Below, piece after piece: positions 34,532 to 43,605 of a stretch of 64,000 nt of DNA. A model generated the notes under the pieces. That model saw only the letters and a program-made list of their open reading frames with translations. It did not search any database and was not told where the DNA came from. The translations under genes were made by a program, and so were the position numbers. The stretch is from a gamma proteobacterium HTCC2207 (GTDB lineage: Bacteria; Pseudomonadota; Gammaproteobacteria; Pseudomonadales; Porticoccaceae). The first letter of the stretch is position 1, and every line of letters begins with the position of its first letter. Location: assembly GCA_000153445.1 (NCBI GenBank), contig CH672396.1, forward strand, positions 529,668 through 593,667, given 5' to 3'.

Positions 34532-35729
34532 TTTTATGCTGCCCCAGTAATTGCTTTGAAACCTGTTTGGCACTTTGTTTTACCGTCTCTTTTAAAAACG
34601 GCAACTTAGGCATGGCGGCTATCACCCTCAGCCAATCACCTGTTGTGGCCTGGCCGAGCATAAAGCGCGCAAATTCATCGCCATTTAAGGCCTTGGCCAT
34701 ATCCATATACAACGACACGGCGAGATCGGGACGGCTCAGTAGCACGCCATTAAAAATACTATCCATCGCGGTGAGGCGGCTGGAAATAGGGGTGGGAACG
34801 GCCATGTTGCCCTGAGCAATGCCTGCAGCCAGTTGGCTTATCTGCTGCTGAATATGCTGAAAGGCGTAACCTGAAGAACGCCGCACCGCGCCGCTCGCTG
34901 CGCCAATCGTGGCGATTAGTGGCTGTGGCCCCAAAGATTCTGAGGATTCTGATGATATTGGAGATGCCGCAATATCCGGATCGGTCTCGATTGTATCCAT
35001 GGGAATCACACCCATTTCCTCACAGAGAAATTCTCCGATTTCAATATTATTGTCTCGCAACCAACCTTTGATGGCATCACGATACCAGTCTTGGGTTTCC
35101 ATTCGGCCTGAAATCAATGTTGATTCGATCAGCAGGTGATGGTCCGAGAAGGGTAGGGCATAAATAAAGTGTAATCCCCGTGACTGATCGACGCGGAAGT
35201 CCATCAGGGTGGCCATATCAGGGTCTTTGATGGGCTCTTTGGTCGTGATCTCCCAGCCGAGAAAGTGTTGCCGCAAGGTGCTGTAGCCGATTTCAGGCGG
35301 GCGACTGTCATAGACGGTCTTGGCGCTATAGCGACCCTGCTCGGTTTCGATAATGGTTTCGGACTGCTGTGGGTGCAGAGCTTTAACCGAATCTTCAATT
35401 AAGCTTACAGGCTCGCGTAACTGTGCGGCACGGTCGAGTAGATAATCTGCTGAGCTAAGGCTGAGGTAACTGTATTGATTACTGCTATGGACCACTCGGC
35501 GAGTTTCATCGACCAGTTGCCAGCGACGCCAGCGACCTTTAGTGGAATGGGCTAATTGCTCAGTTTGTTGATCCAGAGCCCAGAGTCCCCAGCTACAGTC
35601 ACGCTGTTGTACGGTCTGAGGTTCAATCACTACTGTGCTCGGTGGGTTATCCTGAGCTGCAAGCTGCGCTGCCAGGGTTAGCCCAGCATTGCCGCCGCCA
35701 ATAATGGCGATATCAAACTCAGTCGACAC
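34524..35729 (-). CDS. crtY: Lycopene beta-cyclase
   Basis: A 401-residue FAD-dependent cyclase that turns lycopene into beta-carotene. The N-terminal dinucleotide motif is AIIGGGNAGL, with the CrtY-type DCSWGLWALD and the later IGAASGAVRRSSGYAFQHIQ and MDSIFNGVLLSRPD. Starts at GTG with AAGGGA upstream and overlaps crtB by 11 bases. Membrane-associated. The C-terminus is basic and overlaps the start of blh. Confidence 0.92.
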   Translation of the reverse strand: MSTEFDIAIIGGGNAGLTLAAQLAAQDNPPSTVVIEPQTVQQRDCSWGLWALDQQTEQLAHSTKGRWRRWQLVDETRRVVHSSNQYSYLSLSSADYLLDRAAQLREPVSLIEDSVKALHPQQSETIIETEQGRYSAKTVYDSRPPEIGYSTLRQHFLGWEITTKEPIKDPDMATLMDFRVDQSRGLHFIYALPFSDHHLLIESTLISGRMETQDWYRDAIKGWLRDNNIEIGEFLCEEMGVIPMDTIETDPDIAASPISSESSESLGPQPLIATIGAASGAVRRSSGYAFQHIQQQISQLAAGIAQGNMAVPTPISSRLTAMDSIFNGVLLSRPDLAVSLYMDMAKALNGDEFARFMLGQATTGDWLRVIAAMPKLPFLKETVKQSAKQVSKQLLGQHKSA

Positions 35730-36630
35730 CGGCTAATCCCTTTAAATCTTTGTGCAGATTGGCCTGATGCTCCGGCACTCTGTTCGGGCTCAGACCGGAC
35801 AAGAGGTCAATCACGCTAGTGATACTTAGGCGCGCTTTGGTAATCTTGTTCACCACAGTGCGGCCACGCCACCACTGCAGTCCGCCGCGTTTAAGCTGGT
35901 GGCCAATCTGACCGTAAACTCGCAACGCGACAATAATTGAGAATCTGCTGCGCCAGGGCAATAGGTGAATGCCAATCAGGGCGCTGGCGTAATAGCGATC
36001 CGCCAACTCTAACAGCTGATTGATGCCAGCGGCTACTGGCAGGTGACAGTTATTGGCCGCCATAGCAATAGTCTCTGGACTAAGTGGCGCATCAAACCAA
36101 TTGGCAGGCAGATAGCGACGATCCATCTTGGCATCTTCGAGCACATCACGCGCAATATTGGTGAGCTGCATGGCAATGCCCAAATCAATGGCAAAGCTAT
36201 CGGCACGGGGGTGTTGGCAATTGAGTACCCGGCACATCATCAGCCCGACGGTGCCAGCTACGGCATGGCAGTAGCGCAGCAGTTCGGCCTCGGTTTCAAG
36301 TGCAGTGGGATGTTGGTCCCTGAGCATACCGTCGAGTAGTTCACCGGCGGCTTTAAGGGGAATGTTGGCTTCTCCCGCCAGAGCGATAAAAGCCTCGAGC
36401 TCGGGAATGGTTGCAATTGCAGGGTGTTGAGGGTCGATTAATCCGGCGCGAATATCTTCCAGAGAGTCGAGCCTGTCGGGCAGGTCGCCATCGGCTAGAT
36501 CATCGACAAAGCGGCAAAATTGATAGAGACGTGCGGCGCGATCTGCCAACTCCGAGCCGAGAAACAGGCTGGCCCAATAGAACGATTTACCGTTTCGGGC
36601 GAGAACCTGCTTGGCCTGAGAGTTTTGCAT
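35719..36630 (-). CDS. crtB: Phytoene synthase
   Basis: A 303-residue head-to-head prenyl transferase joining two GGPP to phytoene. The two aspartate-rich motifs are FVDDLADGD (near 41-49) and NIARDVLEDAKMDRRYLP (near 158-175). Length and order match bacterial CrtB. It starts four bases after the crtI stop, so the crt genes are tightly packed. Confidence 0.92.
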   Translation of the reverse strand: MQNSQAKQVLARNGKSFYWASLFLGSELADRAARLYQFCRFVDDLADGDLPDRLDSLEDIRAGLIDPQHPAIATIPELEAFIALAGEANIPLKAAGELLDGMLRDQHPTALETEAELLRYCHAVAGTVGLMMCRVLNCQHPRADSFAIDLGIAMQLTNIARDVLEDAKMDRRYLPANWFDAPLSPETIAMAANNCHLPVAAGINQLLELADRYYASALIGIHLLPWRSRFSIIVALRVYGQIGHQLKRGGLQWWRGRTVVNKITKARLSITSVIDLLSGLSPNRVPEHQANLHKDLKGLAGVD

Positions 36631-36633
36631 GGA

Positions 36634-38136
36634 TTATCCGCCGGAACCCACCTCGACCCCGGTCAAGAGCTCTTCAACCACTTTGGCTGAGCTGACCACG
36701 CCCGGCAGTCCGGCGCCCGGGTGAGTGCCGGCGCCGACAAAGTAAAGGTTGGAGATAGCGCGGTCGCGGTTATGAAAACGAAACCAGGCGGACTGTGTGA
36801 GGCGTGGTTCTATGGAGAAGCCGGCGCCATGCATAGAGCGATAATCCTTGGCGAAATCTTCTGGGGTCATCCAAAACACTTCTTCGATCACTGAGGACAG
36901 CTCTGGCAATATGGTTTCTTCCAGAGACTGCACAATTCGGTCGCGCAGCTTTGGTCCTTCAGTTTCCCAGTTAACATCGCCGAGCAAATTCGGCACTGGG
37001 CAGAGCACGTAAAAAGATTCACAGCCCTCTGGCGCAAAGCTTGTGTCCGTGGCCGTGGGTCTATGTACATAGAGTGAATAGTCTTCACTCATGGTTTTGT
37101 GATCGAAGATCTCGGTGAGCAATTCCTTAAATCGTGGTCCCATCCAAATGCTGTGGTGCGCCACATCGGGATAGAGTTTACGAGTACCGAAATAGAGCAC
37201 ATAGAGGCCCATGGAATACTGTTTTTTGATGGTCGGCAGGCTGAAGGTTTTTTTCGCCGGCAGCAGATGTTTGTAGCAGGTCTCGGGATCGCCGCCAAAC
37301 ACAACAATGTCAGCGTTTAAGGTTTCCCCTGAATTCATACGCACGCCGGTGGCGCGTTTGCCGTCGAGGATAATCTCATCAACATCGGCACCCATTTGGA
37401 GCTTGATGCCTTGGCGCTCCATCAACTTGCCTAATTCTTCCACTAGTTTGCCGGTACCGCCCATACAAAAGAACACACCCCAGCGCCGCTCGAGATAGTG
37501 AATCAATGTGTAAATTGCCGTGGTTTTAAAGGGATTGCCACCGACTAATAGGGGGTGAATGGAAAACGCCTGACGAATAAGCGGATGCTTGAGGTGGCTG
37601 TTAACCATTTGCGACACGCTGCGATAGCACTTCAGCATCAGCAGTGCGGGAATCTGTTTGACCATATCCCAGACCCGAGTAAAAGGGCGGTGCACCAGCT
37701 CTTTAAAACCTACATCGTAGACCCGCTTTGATTTTTCCAGCAGCTTTAGATAGCCATCGGCGTCATCTGGGTTAAAACGGCGGATTTCAGTGAGGGTATC
37801 TTCAATCGAGGCACGGTAATCGAACTGGCTGCCGTCGGCAAAGTGAAAGCGGTAAAAGGGATCTAGGGGGACAAACTCAAGATAATCTTCGAGTTTTTCA
37901 TCGAATAATTCATAGAGTTCGTCAAACAAAAAAGGTGCGGTGATAACGGTTGGGCCGGCATCGTGTCGGTAACCGCCTCGCTCAAAAACCTGGGCGCGAC
38001 CGCCAAGGCTTTGTAAACGTTCTAATAAGGTGACTTCGTAGCCGATTTTGCGCAATCTCAATGCTGTGGCTATTCCGGCAAATCCTGCTCCTATGACTAC
38101 TGCTCTTTGAGCGTCCTGCTGTGCGGTTTGTGTCAA
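36634..38136 (-). CDS. crtI: Phytoene desaturase (CrtI type)
   Basis: A 500-residue FAD enzyme taking phytoene to lycopene. N-terminal FAD motif VVIGAGFAGIATALRLRKIGY, then GGRAQVFERGGYRHDAGPTVI, and the C-terminal signature GAGTHPGAGLPGVVSSAK. TTG start with AAGGG upstream; the TTGA overlaps the crtE stop. The complete length and intact motifs suggest activity. Peripheral membrane protein. Confidence 0.93.
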   Translation of the reverse strand: MTQTAQQDAQRAVVIGAGFAGIATALRLRKIGYEVTLLERLQSLGGRAQVFERGGYRHDAGPTVITAPFLFDELYELFDEKLEDYLEFVPLDPFYRFHFADGSQFDYRASIEDTLTEIRRFNPDDADGYLKLLEKSKRVYDVGFKELVHRPFTRVWDMVKQIPALLMLKCYRSVSQMVNSHLKHPLIRQAFSIHPLLVGGNPFKTTAIYTLIHYLERRWGVFFCMGGTGKLVEELGKLMERQGIKLQMGADVDEIILDGKRATGVRMNSGETLNADIVVFGGDPETCYKHLLPAKKTFSLPTIKKQYSMGLYVLYFGTRKLYPDVAHHSIWMGPRFKELLTEIFDHKTMSEDYSLYVHRPTATDTSFAPEGCESFYVLCPVPNLLGDVNWETEGPKLRDRIVQSLEETILPELSSVIEEVFWMTPEDFAKDYRSMHGAGFSIEPRLTQSAWFRFHNRDRAISNLYFVGAGTHPGAGLPGVVSSAKVVEELLTGVEVGSGG

Positions 38137-39152
38137 GCGATGTGCCCTTGGTGTTTGATAATATGAGTATTAGTGGTCATTTTTTTAACCGAGGCGACCA
38201 GCCCAGCGGTGACTGACTGCAATTCTGGAGGCACTGACAACACAAGCAGTTCCGCTTGAAGCAACCAGTAATCAACCGATTGATTAGCCTGCAAGATGAC
38301 GTCACTTGAAGCAATACGTTTCTGCCATTGACTCAGTTTACTCAGATCATCGGACTGGTACCAGAGGTTAAACTCATCAGCACTGGGCCCCTGTTGAGCG
38401 AATAAACTGACCACTAAGTTGGGTTTGCGACCGTCGAGATCACTGGAGCGCCTGCTCGAAGGAATAATATCGTCGATATCGTTGCGACCCTGATAGGCAA
38501 GGCCACAGTATCCGACCAGTTTTTCAAGGGATTGCAGTTCTGCATTGAGCTTTTCATTTTGCTCAGCATTTAAGCCTGCGGCAATGGCGGCACCTTTGAT
38601 GGGTGCAATTAGGAGTGGCGCGGTTTTACCTTTGGCAATGCGTTGCCAGTCGTCTAAATTGGCGCACTCTCGCTGGGTAATATCAGAAATTTGACCGCTG
38701 CAAGTCTCTTGCATCGCCTGAGCTAACAAGGTCACCAGCTTGCCTCCATAAAGGGCATTTCTGGCACCGAGCTCAAAGGCTTTAGCCACCATCCAGTCGC
38801 CGAGGCAGAGTGCCATATCAGCACCAAAATGCTGATGAATGCTCTCTTGACCGCGTCTATGAGTGCTGGCATCACTGATATCATCGTGTATCAGCGAGGC
38901 ATTGTGCAGCAGCTCGCAAGCCGCAGCCCAATGAAGATTATCTTGTGTATTTAGACCCAGTGATACGCCACTGGTCAGCGCAAGTTGCGCACGAAAAGAT
39001 TTGCCTGGATTTTTAAAGTGGTAGCGAGCGGCTGGTGCAAGTGTGCTCTGTGCATCTGGCATTTCACGCTTATAGAGAAGCTCTAATTCTGCTAACCCGT
39101 TTAATCCGAGTGACTGGTTTGTCGAAATATTTTTAAACTTTGCTGGGGACAT
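38133..39152 (-). CDS. crtE: Geranylgeranyl diphosphate synthase
   Basis: A 339-residue polyprenyl synthetase. First aspartate-rich motif D90-D-I-S-D94, preceded by LLHNASLIHD. The second reads N224-D-I-D-D228 in place of the usual DDxxD, an Asn for the first Asp, seen in some CrtE proteins. It supplies C20 substrate to CrtB. ATG with AAGGG eight bases upstream. The gene starts 150 bases after the rhodopsin stop, with a hairpin between. Confidence 0.88.
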   Translation of the reverse strand: MSPAKFKNISTNQSLGLNGLAELELLYKREMPDAQSTLAPAARYHFKNPGKSFRAQLALTSGVSLGLNTQDNLHWAAACELLHNASLIHDDISDASTHRRGQESIHQHFGADMALCLGDWMVAKAFELGARNALYGGKLVTLLAQAMQETCSGQISDITQRECANLDDWQRIAKGKTAPLLIAPIKGAAIAAGLNAEQNEKLNAELQSLEKLVGYCGLAYQGRNDIDDIIPSSRRSSDLDGRKPNLVVSLFAQQGPSADEFNLWYQSDDLSKLSQWQKRIASSDVILQANQSVDYWLLQAELLVLSVPPELQSVTAGLVASVKKMTTNTHIIKHQGHIA

Positions 39153-39256
39153 TGTGCGTACCCTTATAATTTTTATATGCCGTTACTTATCATGTAACTT
39201 TAGTTTGTTGCTTTTGTGCTGTATCTGCCGTTGGAGAAAGAATGCGGCAGAGAGAG

Positions 39257-39281
39257 AAAGAGCCAGCAGAGCTGGCCCTTT
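39257..39281 (-). terminator. Attenuator-like hairpin between proteorhodopsin and crtE
   Basis: On the minus strand AAAGGGCCAGC pairs with GCTGGCTCTTT around TCT, then TTTCTCTCTCT follows. It lies just after the rhodopsin stop. A partly efficient terminator here would let rhodopsin mRNA exceed the carotenoid mRNA, as expected from the protein need. Confidence 0.7.
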
Positions 39282-39302
39282 CACATTCACTACTGTTTCA
39301 GA

Positions 39303-39992
39303 TTACTCTGAATCAGCTACTGCTGCTGCCCAGATAACGACACCGAAGGCAATCTTGTTCCAGAAGTCAGCTACGTTATAGATAACGTTCAGCATAACTG
39401 GATCTTGGCTGCCCATAAAGTAGCCGAAGAAGTAACCCAATGGGTAGATTGACCAACCGACAGTGACCAACAGAGTCATAGTCTTATAGGCTTTTTGGAC
39501 GTTAGCATTGGCTAGACCAGCATTGATCTGGCTTGCTTCACCTCTGAAGATTTCCCAGATGATGTAGAACCAAGCTGCCATTGATGGGATAAACGCCATC
39601 TTCGCATCCATCCAACCCGCTTCACCAGCATAGCCGAAGCCAAGCATAGCGATAGTACCGATCAGTAAGCGCCAGAAAACACCAGCTGGTACTTTAGTCA
39701 CTGCAGATAGAATCAAGTAAAACTCGATCATCAACAATGGCACAGTGAGTAACCAGTCAATATAACGGAAGACGGTTGGAGAAGTTCCGGTTGCTACCCA
39801 TACATCGCGCATATAGAAATAGTGCACTGCAGCGATCAGAGTAACCAAACCAGAGACTGTCAGAGACGTCTTCCACTTGCCCGCGACACGGTCGCGTTCA
39901 ACGAAGAAGAATGCCGTGGCAGCAACCAACGCCATAGATATTAGCCAAAATGAAATGCCAACGGGATCGCTAGCGGATAAGTTGTTTGTCAT
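39303..39992 (-). CDS. Proteorhodopsin, green-tuned proton pump
   Basis: A 229-residue seven-helix light-driven proton pump of the inner membrane. Key residues by alignment to green proteorhodopsin: H57 (H75), D79 acceptor (D97), T83 (T101), L87 spectral tuning site (L105, green), E90 donor (E108) and retinal Schiff-base K213 (K231). The protein has a short N-terminus and no long signal. ATG is preceded by AGGGG. It is followed on the same strand by all genes for retinal synthesis. Expression is probably strong and regulated from the promoter at about 40113-40147. Confidence 0.96.
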   Translation of the reverse strand: MTNNLSASDPVGISFWLISMALVAATAFFFVERDRVAGKWKTSLTVSGLVTLIAAVHYFYMRDVWVATGTSPTVFRYIDWLLTVPLLMIEFYLILSAVTKVPAGVFWRLLIGTIAMLGFGYAGEAGWMDAKMAFIPSMAAWFYIIWEIFRGEASQINAGLANANVQKAYKTMTLLVTVGWSIYPLGYFFGYFMGSQDPVMLNVIYNVADFWNKIAFGVVIWAAAVADSE

Positions 39993-40112
39993 GTGTAACC
40001 CCTACAGTTAGATATTATTTTTATTATGGGCGTAGCATGCTTTCTTATTATGCGGAGAACAAGCTGTGCCCCATGTGCGAACTTACTTTTTCTATGAAAA
40101 GAATAATTTGCG

Positions 40113-40147
40113 ATAGCGAATGTATCGCTATTTCTAAAAAAGTGCAA
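40113..40147 (-). promoter_or_regulatory. Proteorhodopsin promoter with a perfect inverted repeat across -10
   Basis: On the minus strand -35 TTGCAC (40147-40142) and -10 TACATT (40124-40119) are 17 bases apart. The inverted repeat ATAGCGA-N5-TCGCTAT (40113-40119 and 40125-40131) is perfect over seven bases and encloses the -10 box. The transcript leader would be about 120 bases. A repressor or other DNA-binding protein could sit here. The divergent hydrolase gene begins at 40227. Confidence 0.6.
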
Positions 40148-40226
40148 ATTTCTGGTTCTCAATAAGAAATACGCCGAAACCTAAGTTTGGGCCTATAATC
40201 GACTCATAAAAAAAAAAGAGAATCCA

Positions 40227-41471
40227 ATGCTTCGAATGACTTCTTATATAAACACATTTTTTGCTCTGTTACTTTTCCCGATAATCGCTTTCGCGGAGCA
40301 CCATGGTGAGCCCGGCAGAATAGTGCCGATCGATTCCTCAGCTGAGTATCCGCAGCAGCAGTGGCGCGTTAAAAGCCCCTCAGACTTGGGTATTACGGAG
40401 GAAAAAATCAATCATTTATTCGATTTGTCTTTTGCCGATTCCGCTACTCAGGCGGTGGTATTGATTAAAGATGGCTTTCTTGTCGGTGAACGTTACGCCG
40501 CGGGCTTTGATAAAAGTTCCTATGGAACATCTTGGTCAATGGCGAAAAGCTTTTATGCCTCACTTATCGGTATATCTATTGATCGTGGCGAAATTGCCAG
40601 CCTTGACGACAAGGTGGCAGTGTATCTCGACTATTTTGATGACCAGCGTGCTGAGATTAGTATTCGTGATTTGTTGGATATGACCAGTGGTCTAGAAATG
40701 CCGGATCACGAGCATGAAAAAATGTTTTTTGCCAGCGATCACCTGGCCTATGCTCGAGCTGTGGGTTTTGAAAAGCCGGCTCAAGAAAAATTTGAATACA
40801 ATAATGTTAACTCAATGCTTTTGGCCGAAATTCTCGAAAATGCCACCGGCCAGAAAGCCGATGTACTCTTAAAAGAACGGGTATTCGATAAAATAGGTTT
40901 GACTGATGCCACATTGTGGCGCGACAGTGCCGGCAATCCATTAACCTATTGCTGTGTGGATACCACGGCCCGCCAGTATTCCCGCTTTGGTTTGTTGTTT
41001 GCTCGCAGTGGTAATTGGAATGGCGAACAAATTATTTCTGAAGACTATGTAAATCAAACCTTTTCGGAGGTCTGGACTGGTTTAGAAAGCTCGACCATAC
41101 AGCAGGACCGCGGTTATTCATTACACTGGTGGATTTCACGTCATGATGAGGAAGCGGTGATTTTTAATGCCAGTGGGAAATTCGGCCAGTATATTTTCGT
41201 CGACAGAGAAAATGACATTGTCTTTACGCGGATTACCAAATATCACCCCACTGGTGGCTCGGTTCAAGACTGGGGAAAGCTGAGTTATGTTAACTGGCTA
41301 GGCTCTGTGGATTTCCGTCGCAAGGCTGCAGAGGTACTTGATGCCTTGGGCATAATCGAACTCAATAATGCGATAAAAACCCCAGTGACCTATGACGATG
41401 GCACTTCGAAAGAATTTTTCGAAAATTACCAAATCATTATAGAGAGTCTGGTGGAAATCTCTCGGCAGTAG
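40227..41471 (+). CDS. Secreted class C beta-lactamase-family serine hydrolase
   Basis: A 414-residue exported serine hydrolase. Signal peptide about 1-24 ending AFA. Active-site S104-M-A-K107, second motif Y191-N-N193, third motif region SGKFGQ. The MTSGLEMP segment is typical of the family. Probably an esterase or peptidase. It is divergent from proteorhodopsin and shares its 235-base upstream region, where a TATAAT at 40194-40199 could be its -10. It is different from the longer family member at 2120-3469. Confidence 0.85.
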   Translation: MLRMTSYINTFFALLLFPIIAFAEHHGEPGRIVPIDSSAEYPQQQWRVKSPSDLGITEEKINHLFDLSFADSATQAVVLIKDGFLVGERYAAGFDKSSYGTSWSMAKSFYASLIGISIDRGEIASLDDKVAVYLDYFDDQRAEISIRDLLDMTSGLEMPDHEHEKMFFASDHLAYARAVGFEKPAQEKFEYNNVNSMLLAEILENATGQKADVLLKERVFDKIGLTDATLWRDSAGNPLTYCCVDTTARQYSRFGLLFARSGNWNGEQIISEDYVNQTFSEVWTGLESSTIQQDRGYSLHWWISRHDEEAVIFNASGKFGQYIFVDRENDIVFTRITKYHPTGGSVQDWGKLSYVNWLGSVDFRRKAAEVLDALGIIELNNAIKTPVTYDDGTSKEFFENYQIIIESLVEISRQ

Positions 41472-41556
41472 TACGAAGACTTCTCGGTTCAGGCGTAAAA
41501 CCTTCCTGAGATGCCTTTTTCTCATGATGCAGATAATCAACAAAGGTCCAGTAAAA

Positions 41557-41991
41557 ATGACAAGATTTTTCTATTTAGCGTCGGTTGTGGGTTTATGTAT
41601 TTTGACGGGTTGCAGCGCGCCGGTGAGCACTATGCAATCTGACGGCGAAGACGGCGGTGCTGGTGAAGCCGTTGTTGCCAACTCATTTTCTGATATTCCG
41701 ATTGCTGCGAATGATGCAATTGATGTGGAAAAGTCACTGCTGATTAATTCTGGAGACTACTGGTTAGGGCGAGCAGTACTGCGCTCCTCGCTGGATAGCA
41801 ATGCGGCGTTCGAGTACTACCAGTCAAGTATGCCGCAGTACGATTGGACCAGTATTACTACGGTGCAGTCGAAGGTATCAGTGCTAAGCTTTCAGAAGGC
41901 GTCCCGTGTCGCCACGGTGCAGATTGATGGTGCCGGTACGCGCGGAAGCTATATTGTGATTACGGTGTCACCCAGAGTGGAAATTCGTTAA
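41557..41991 (+). CDS. Small lipoprotein of unknown function
   Basis: A 144-residue protein with a lipoprotein signal ending LTGC at Cys19. The mature part is an acidic Gly/Asp linker then a compact alpha/beta region (FEYYQSSMPQYDWTSITTVQSK..SFQKASRVATVQID..GSYIVITVSP). I do not recognise the family. ATG at 41557 has AAAGGT upstream; an upstream ATG at 41524 adds 11 residues that would spoil the signal. It converges with the photolyase gene, overlapping its stop by four bases. Confidence 0.65.
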   Translation: MTRFFYLASVVGLCILTGCSAPVSTMQSDGEDGGAGEAVVANSFSDIPIAANDAIDVEKSLLINSGDYWLGRAVLRSSLDSNAAFEYYQSSMPQYDWTSITTVQSKVSVLSFQKASRVATVQIDGAGTRGSYIVITVSPRVEIR

Positions 41992-43535
41992 AGATCATTT
42001 AAATTTTCCAGATAGAAGTCGGCTCTTGCTAGAAGGGCCTGCCTGACCTCAGAGTCCATTTTATTCCAAGTGCGATAGGCCATAGCGGTACGCGGGTTTC
42101 TTGAAAAGCGCTCGCTATGACGCTGCATAAAGTGCCAATAAAGACTATTAAAGGGACAGGCATCTTCAGTAAATCGCTCTTTGACACTGTAATGACAGTC
42201 TTTGCAGTAGTCGCTCATTTTATTGATATAGCTGCCACTGGCGGCATAGGGTTTGGTGGCGATTAAGCCGCCATCGGCGAATTGACTCATGCCTCGCGTA
42301 TTGGGCATCTCAACCCATTCGATCGCATCTATATAGATGCCCAGATACCACTGATCCACTTGGTCTGGGTCTATACCCGCTAGCATGGCAAAATTACCAG
42401 TGACCATTAGACGCTGAATATGATGTGCATAGGCGTACTCCAAAGACTGATCTATCGCCTGTTTCATGCAGGCCATTTTGGTCTCACCAGTCCAAAAATA
42501 GTCGGGCAGATCGCGCTCGGCGCCGAAACTATTGCCCTTCGCATAATCGGGCATATTGACCCAATAGACGGCGCGAACATATTCACGCCAGCCGAGTATT
42601 TGACGGACAAACCCTTCCACTTGCGCCAGATCCACACCGCTGTCGGTCTCGGAAAAGCGCTTAAGCGCCGCATCAATTACCTGCATGGGATGGAGGATTT
42701 TGCAGTTTAGGGCAAAGGAGATACGTGAGTGATAGAGGCTCCAGCGAGATTCACCATGCTGGGTCATAGCATCTTGAAAACGGCCAAAGTTTGGCAGGCA
42801 GTATTCACAGAAAAAATCCAAGAGCTGCAATGACTGTTGACGATTAACCGGCCATAACAGCTCCTCCGTGCCGCTTCCCAGCGTATCTATTTTGTGCTTT
42901 TTAATGCGTTCTAAATAGCTGCCCACTGGGTTGGCAAACATCAGCGGTTGGGGAACCATTTGGATATCTGCAGCTTTTAATTTATTGCGGTTTTCGCCAT
43001 CGAAATTCCAGCGCTCGCCAAGGGGCTCAGCACCGTCCATTAATATATCAAAGCGTTTGCGCAGCTTGCGATAAAAGGATTCCATGCGATTGTGTTTGCC
43101 GACCTTGATGTAGCTGGCTAGCTCATCATGGGTGAGTAAAAAATGTTCACTCTCCCAGCAGGTGACGGGAATACCTAGATCTAAATTCTGAAGTTGTTCG
43201 GCGAGACGATATTCATCGGGCTGTTGATATTCAAATTGTTCAATACCCTGTTCTGCACAGATGGCAGCAATCAATGTATTGAGATCGGCGAACTCCGCAG
43301 TGTCGTCCAGTTTTAGATGCTTTACTTGGTGTCCCGCTGCGCTCAGAGCGTTGGCAAAGCTTTCGATTGCGGCAAAAAACGCACAGACTTTTTGGACATG
43401 ATGGCGCACGTAGGATGCTTCCTGATGCAGTTCGGCAATTAAATAGAGTACGCCGTCATCTTGCTCTCTATACCAAGAGTGGCTGGCATTGAGTTGGTCG
43501 CCGAGAATAAGTCGTAGGCTATGATATTTTTTCAT
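41988..43535 (-). CDS. FeS-containing class III photolyase/cryptochrome-related protein (PhrB type)
   Basis: A 515-residue flavoprotein of the FeS-BCP (6-4) photolyase family. Four cysteines, C356, C444, C447 and C460, have spacings of 88, 3 and 13, which match the 4Fe-4S ligands of Agrobacterium PhrB (350, 438, 441, 454). The N-terminus LRLILGDQLNASHSW and C-terminal QRHSERFSRNPRTAMAYRTW are family signatures. It would repair (6-4) photoproducts using blue light, with FAD and lumazine cofactors. Lumazine comes from the riboflavin pathway encoded in this window. Confidence 0.9.
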   Translation of the reverse strand: MKKYHSLRLILGDQLNASHSWYREQDDGVLYLIAELHQEASYVRHHVQKVCAFFAAIESFANALSAAGHQVKHLKLDDTAEFADLNTLIAAICAEQGIEQFEYQQPDEYRLAEQLQNLDLGIPVTCWESEHFLLTHDELASYIKVGKHNRMESFYRKLRKRFDILMDGAEPLGERWNFDGENRNKLKAADIQMVPQPLMFANPVGSYLERIKKHKIDTLGSGTEELLWPVNRQQSLQLLDFFCEYCLPNFGRFQDAMTQHGESRWSLYHSRISFALNCKILHPMQVIDAALKRFSETDSGVDLAQVEGFVRQILGWREYVRAVYWVNMPDYAKGNSFGAERDLPDYFWTGETKMACMKQAIDQSLEYAYAHHIQRLMVTGNFAMLAGIDPDQVDQWYLGIYIDAIEWVEMPNTRGMSQFADGGLIATKPYAASGSYINKMSDYCKDCHYSVKERFTEDACPFNSLYWHFMQRHSERFSRNPRTAMAYRTWNKMDSEVRQALLARADFYLENLNDL

Positions 43536-43605
43536 AATTGCAGCTGCTTCTTTTTTAATTTTTTATCTATAAATGAATTGTTTTTACTATTGCCGTATCA
43601 GAATT

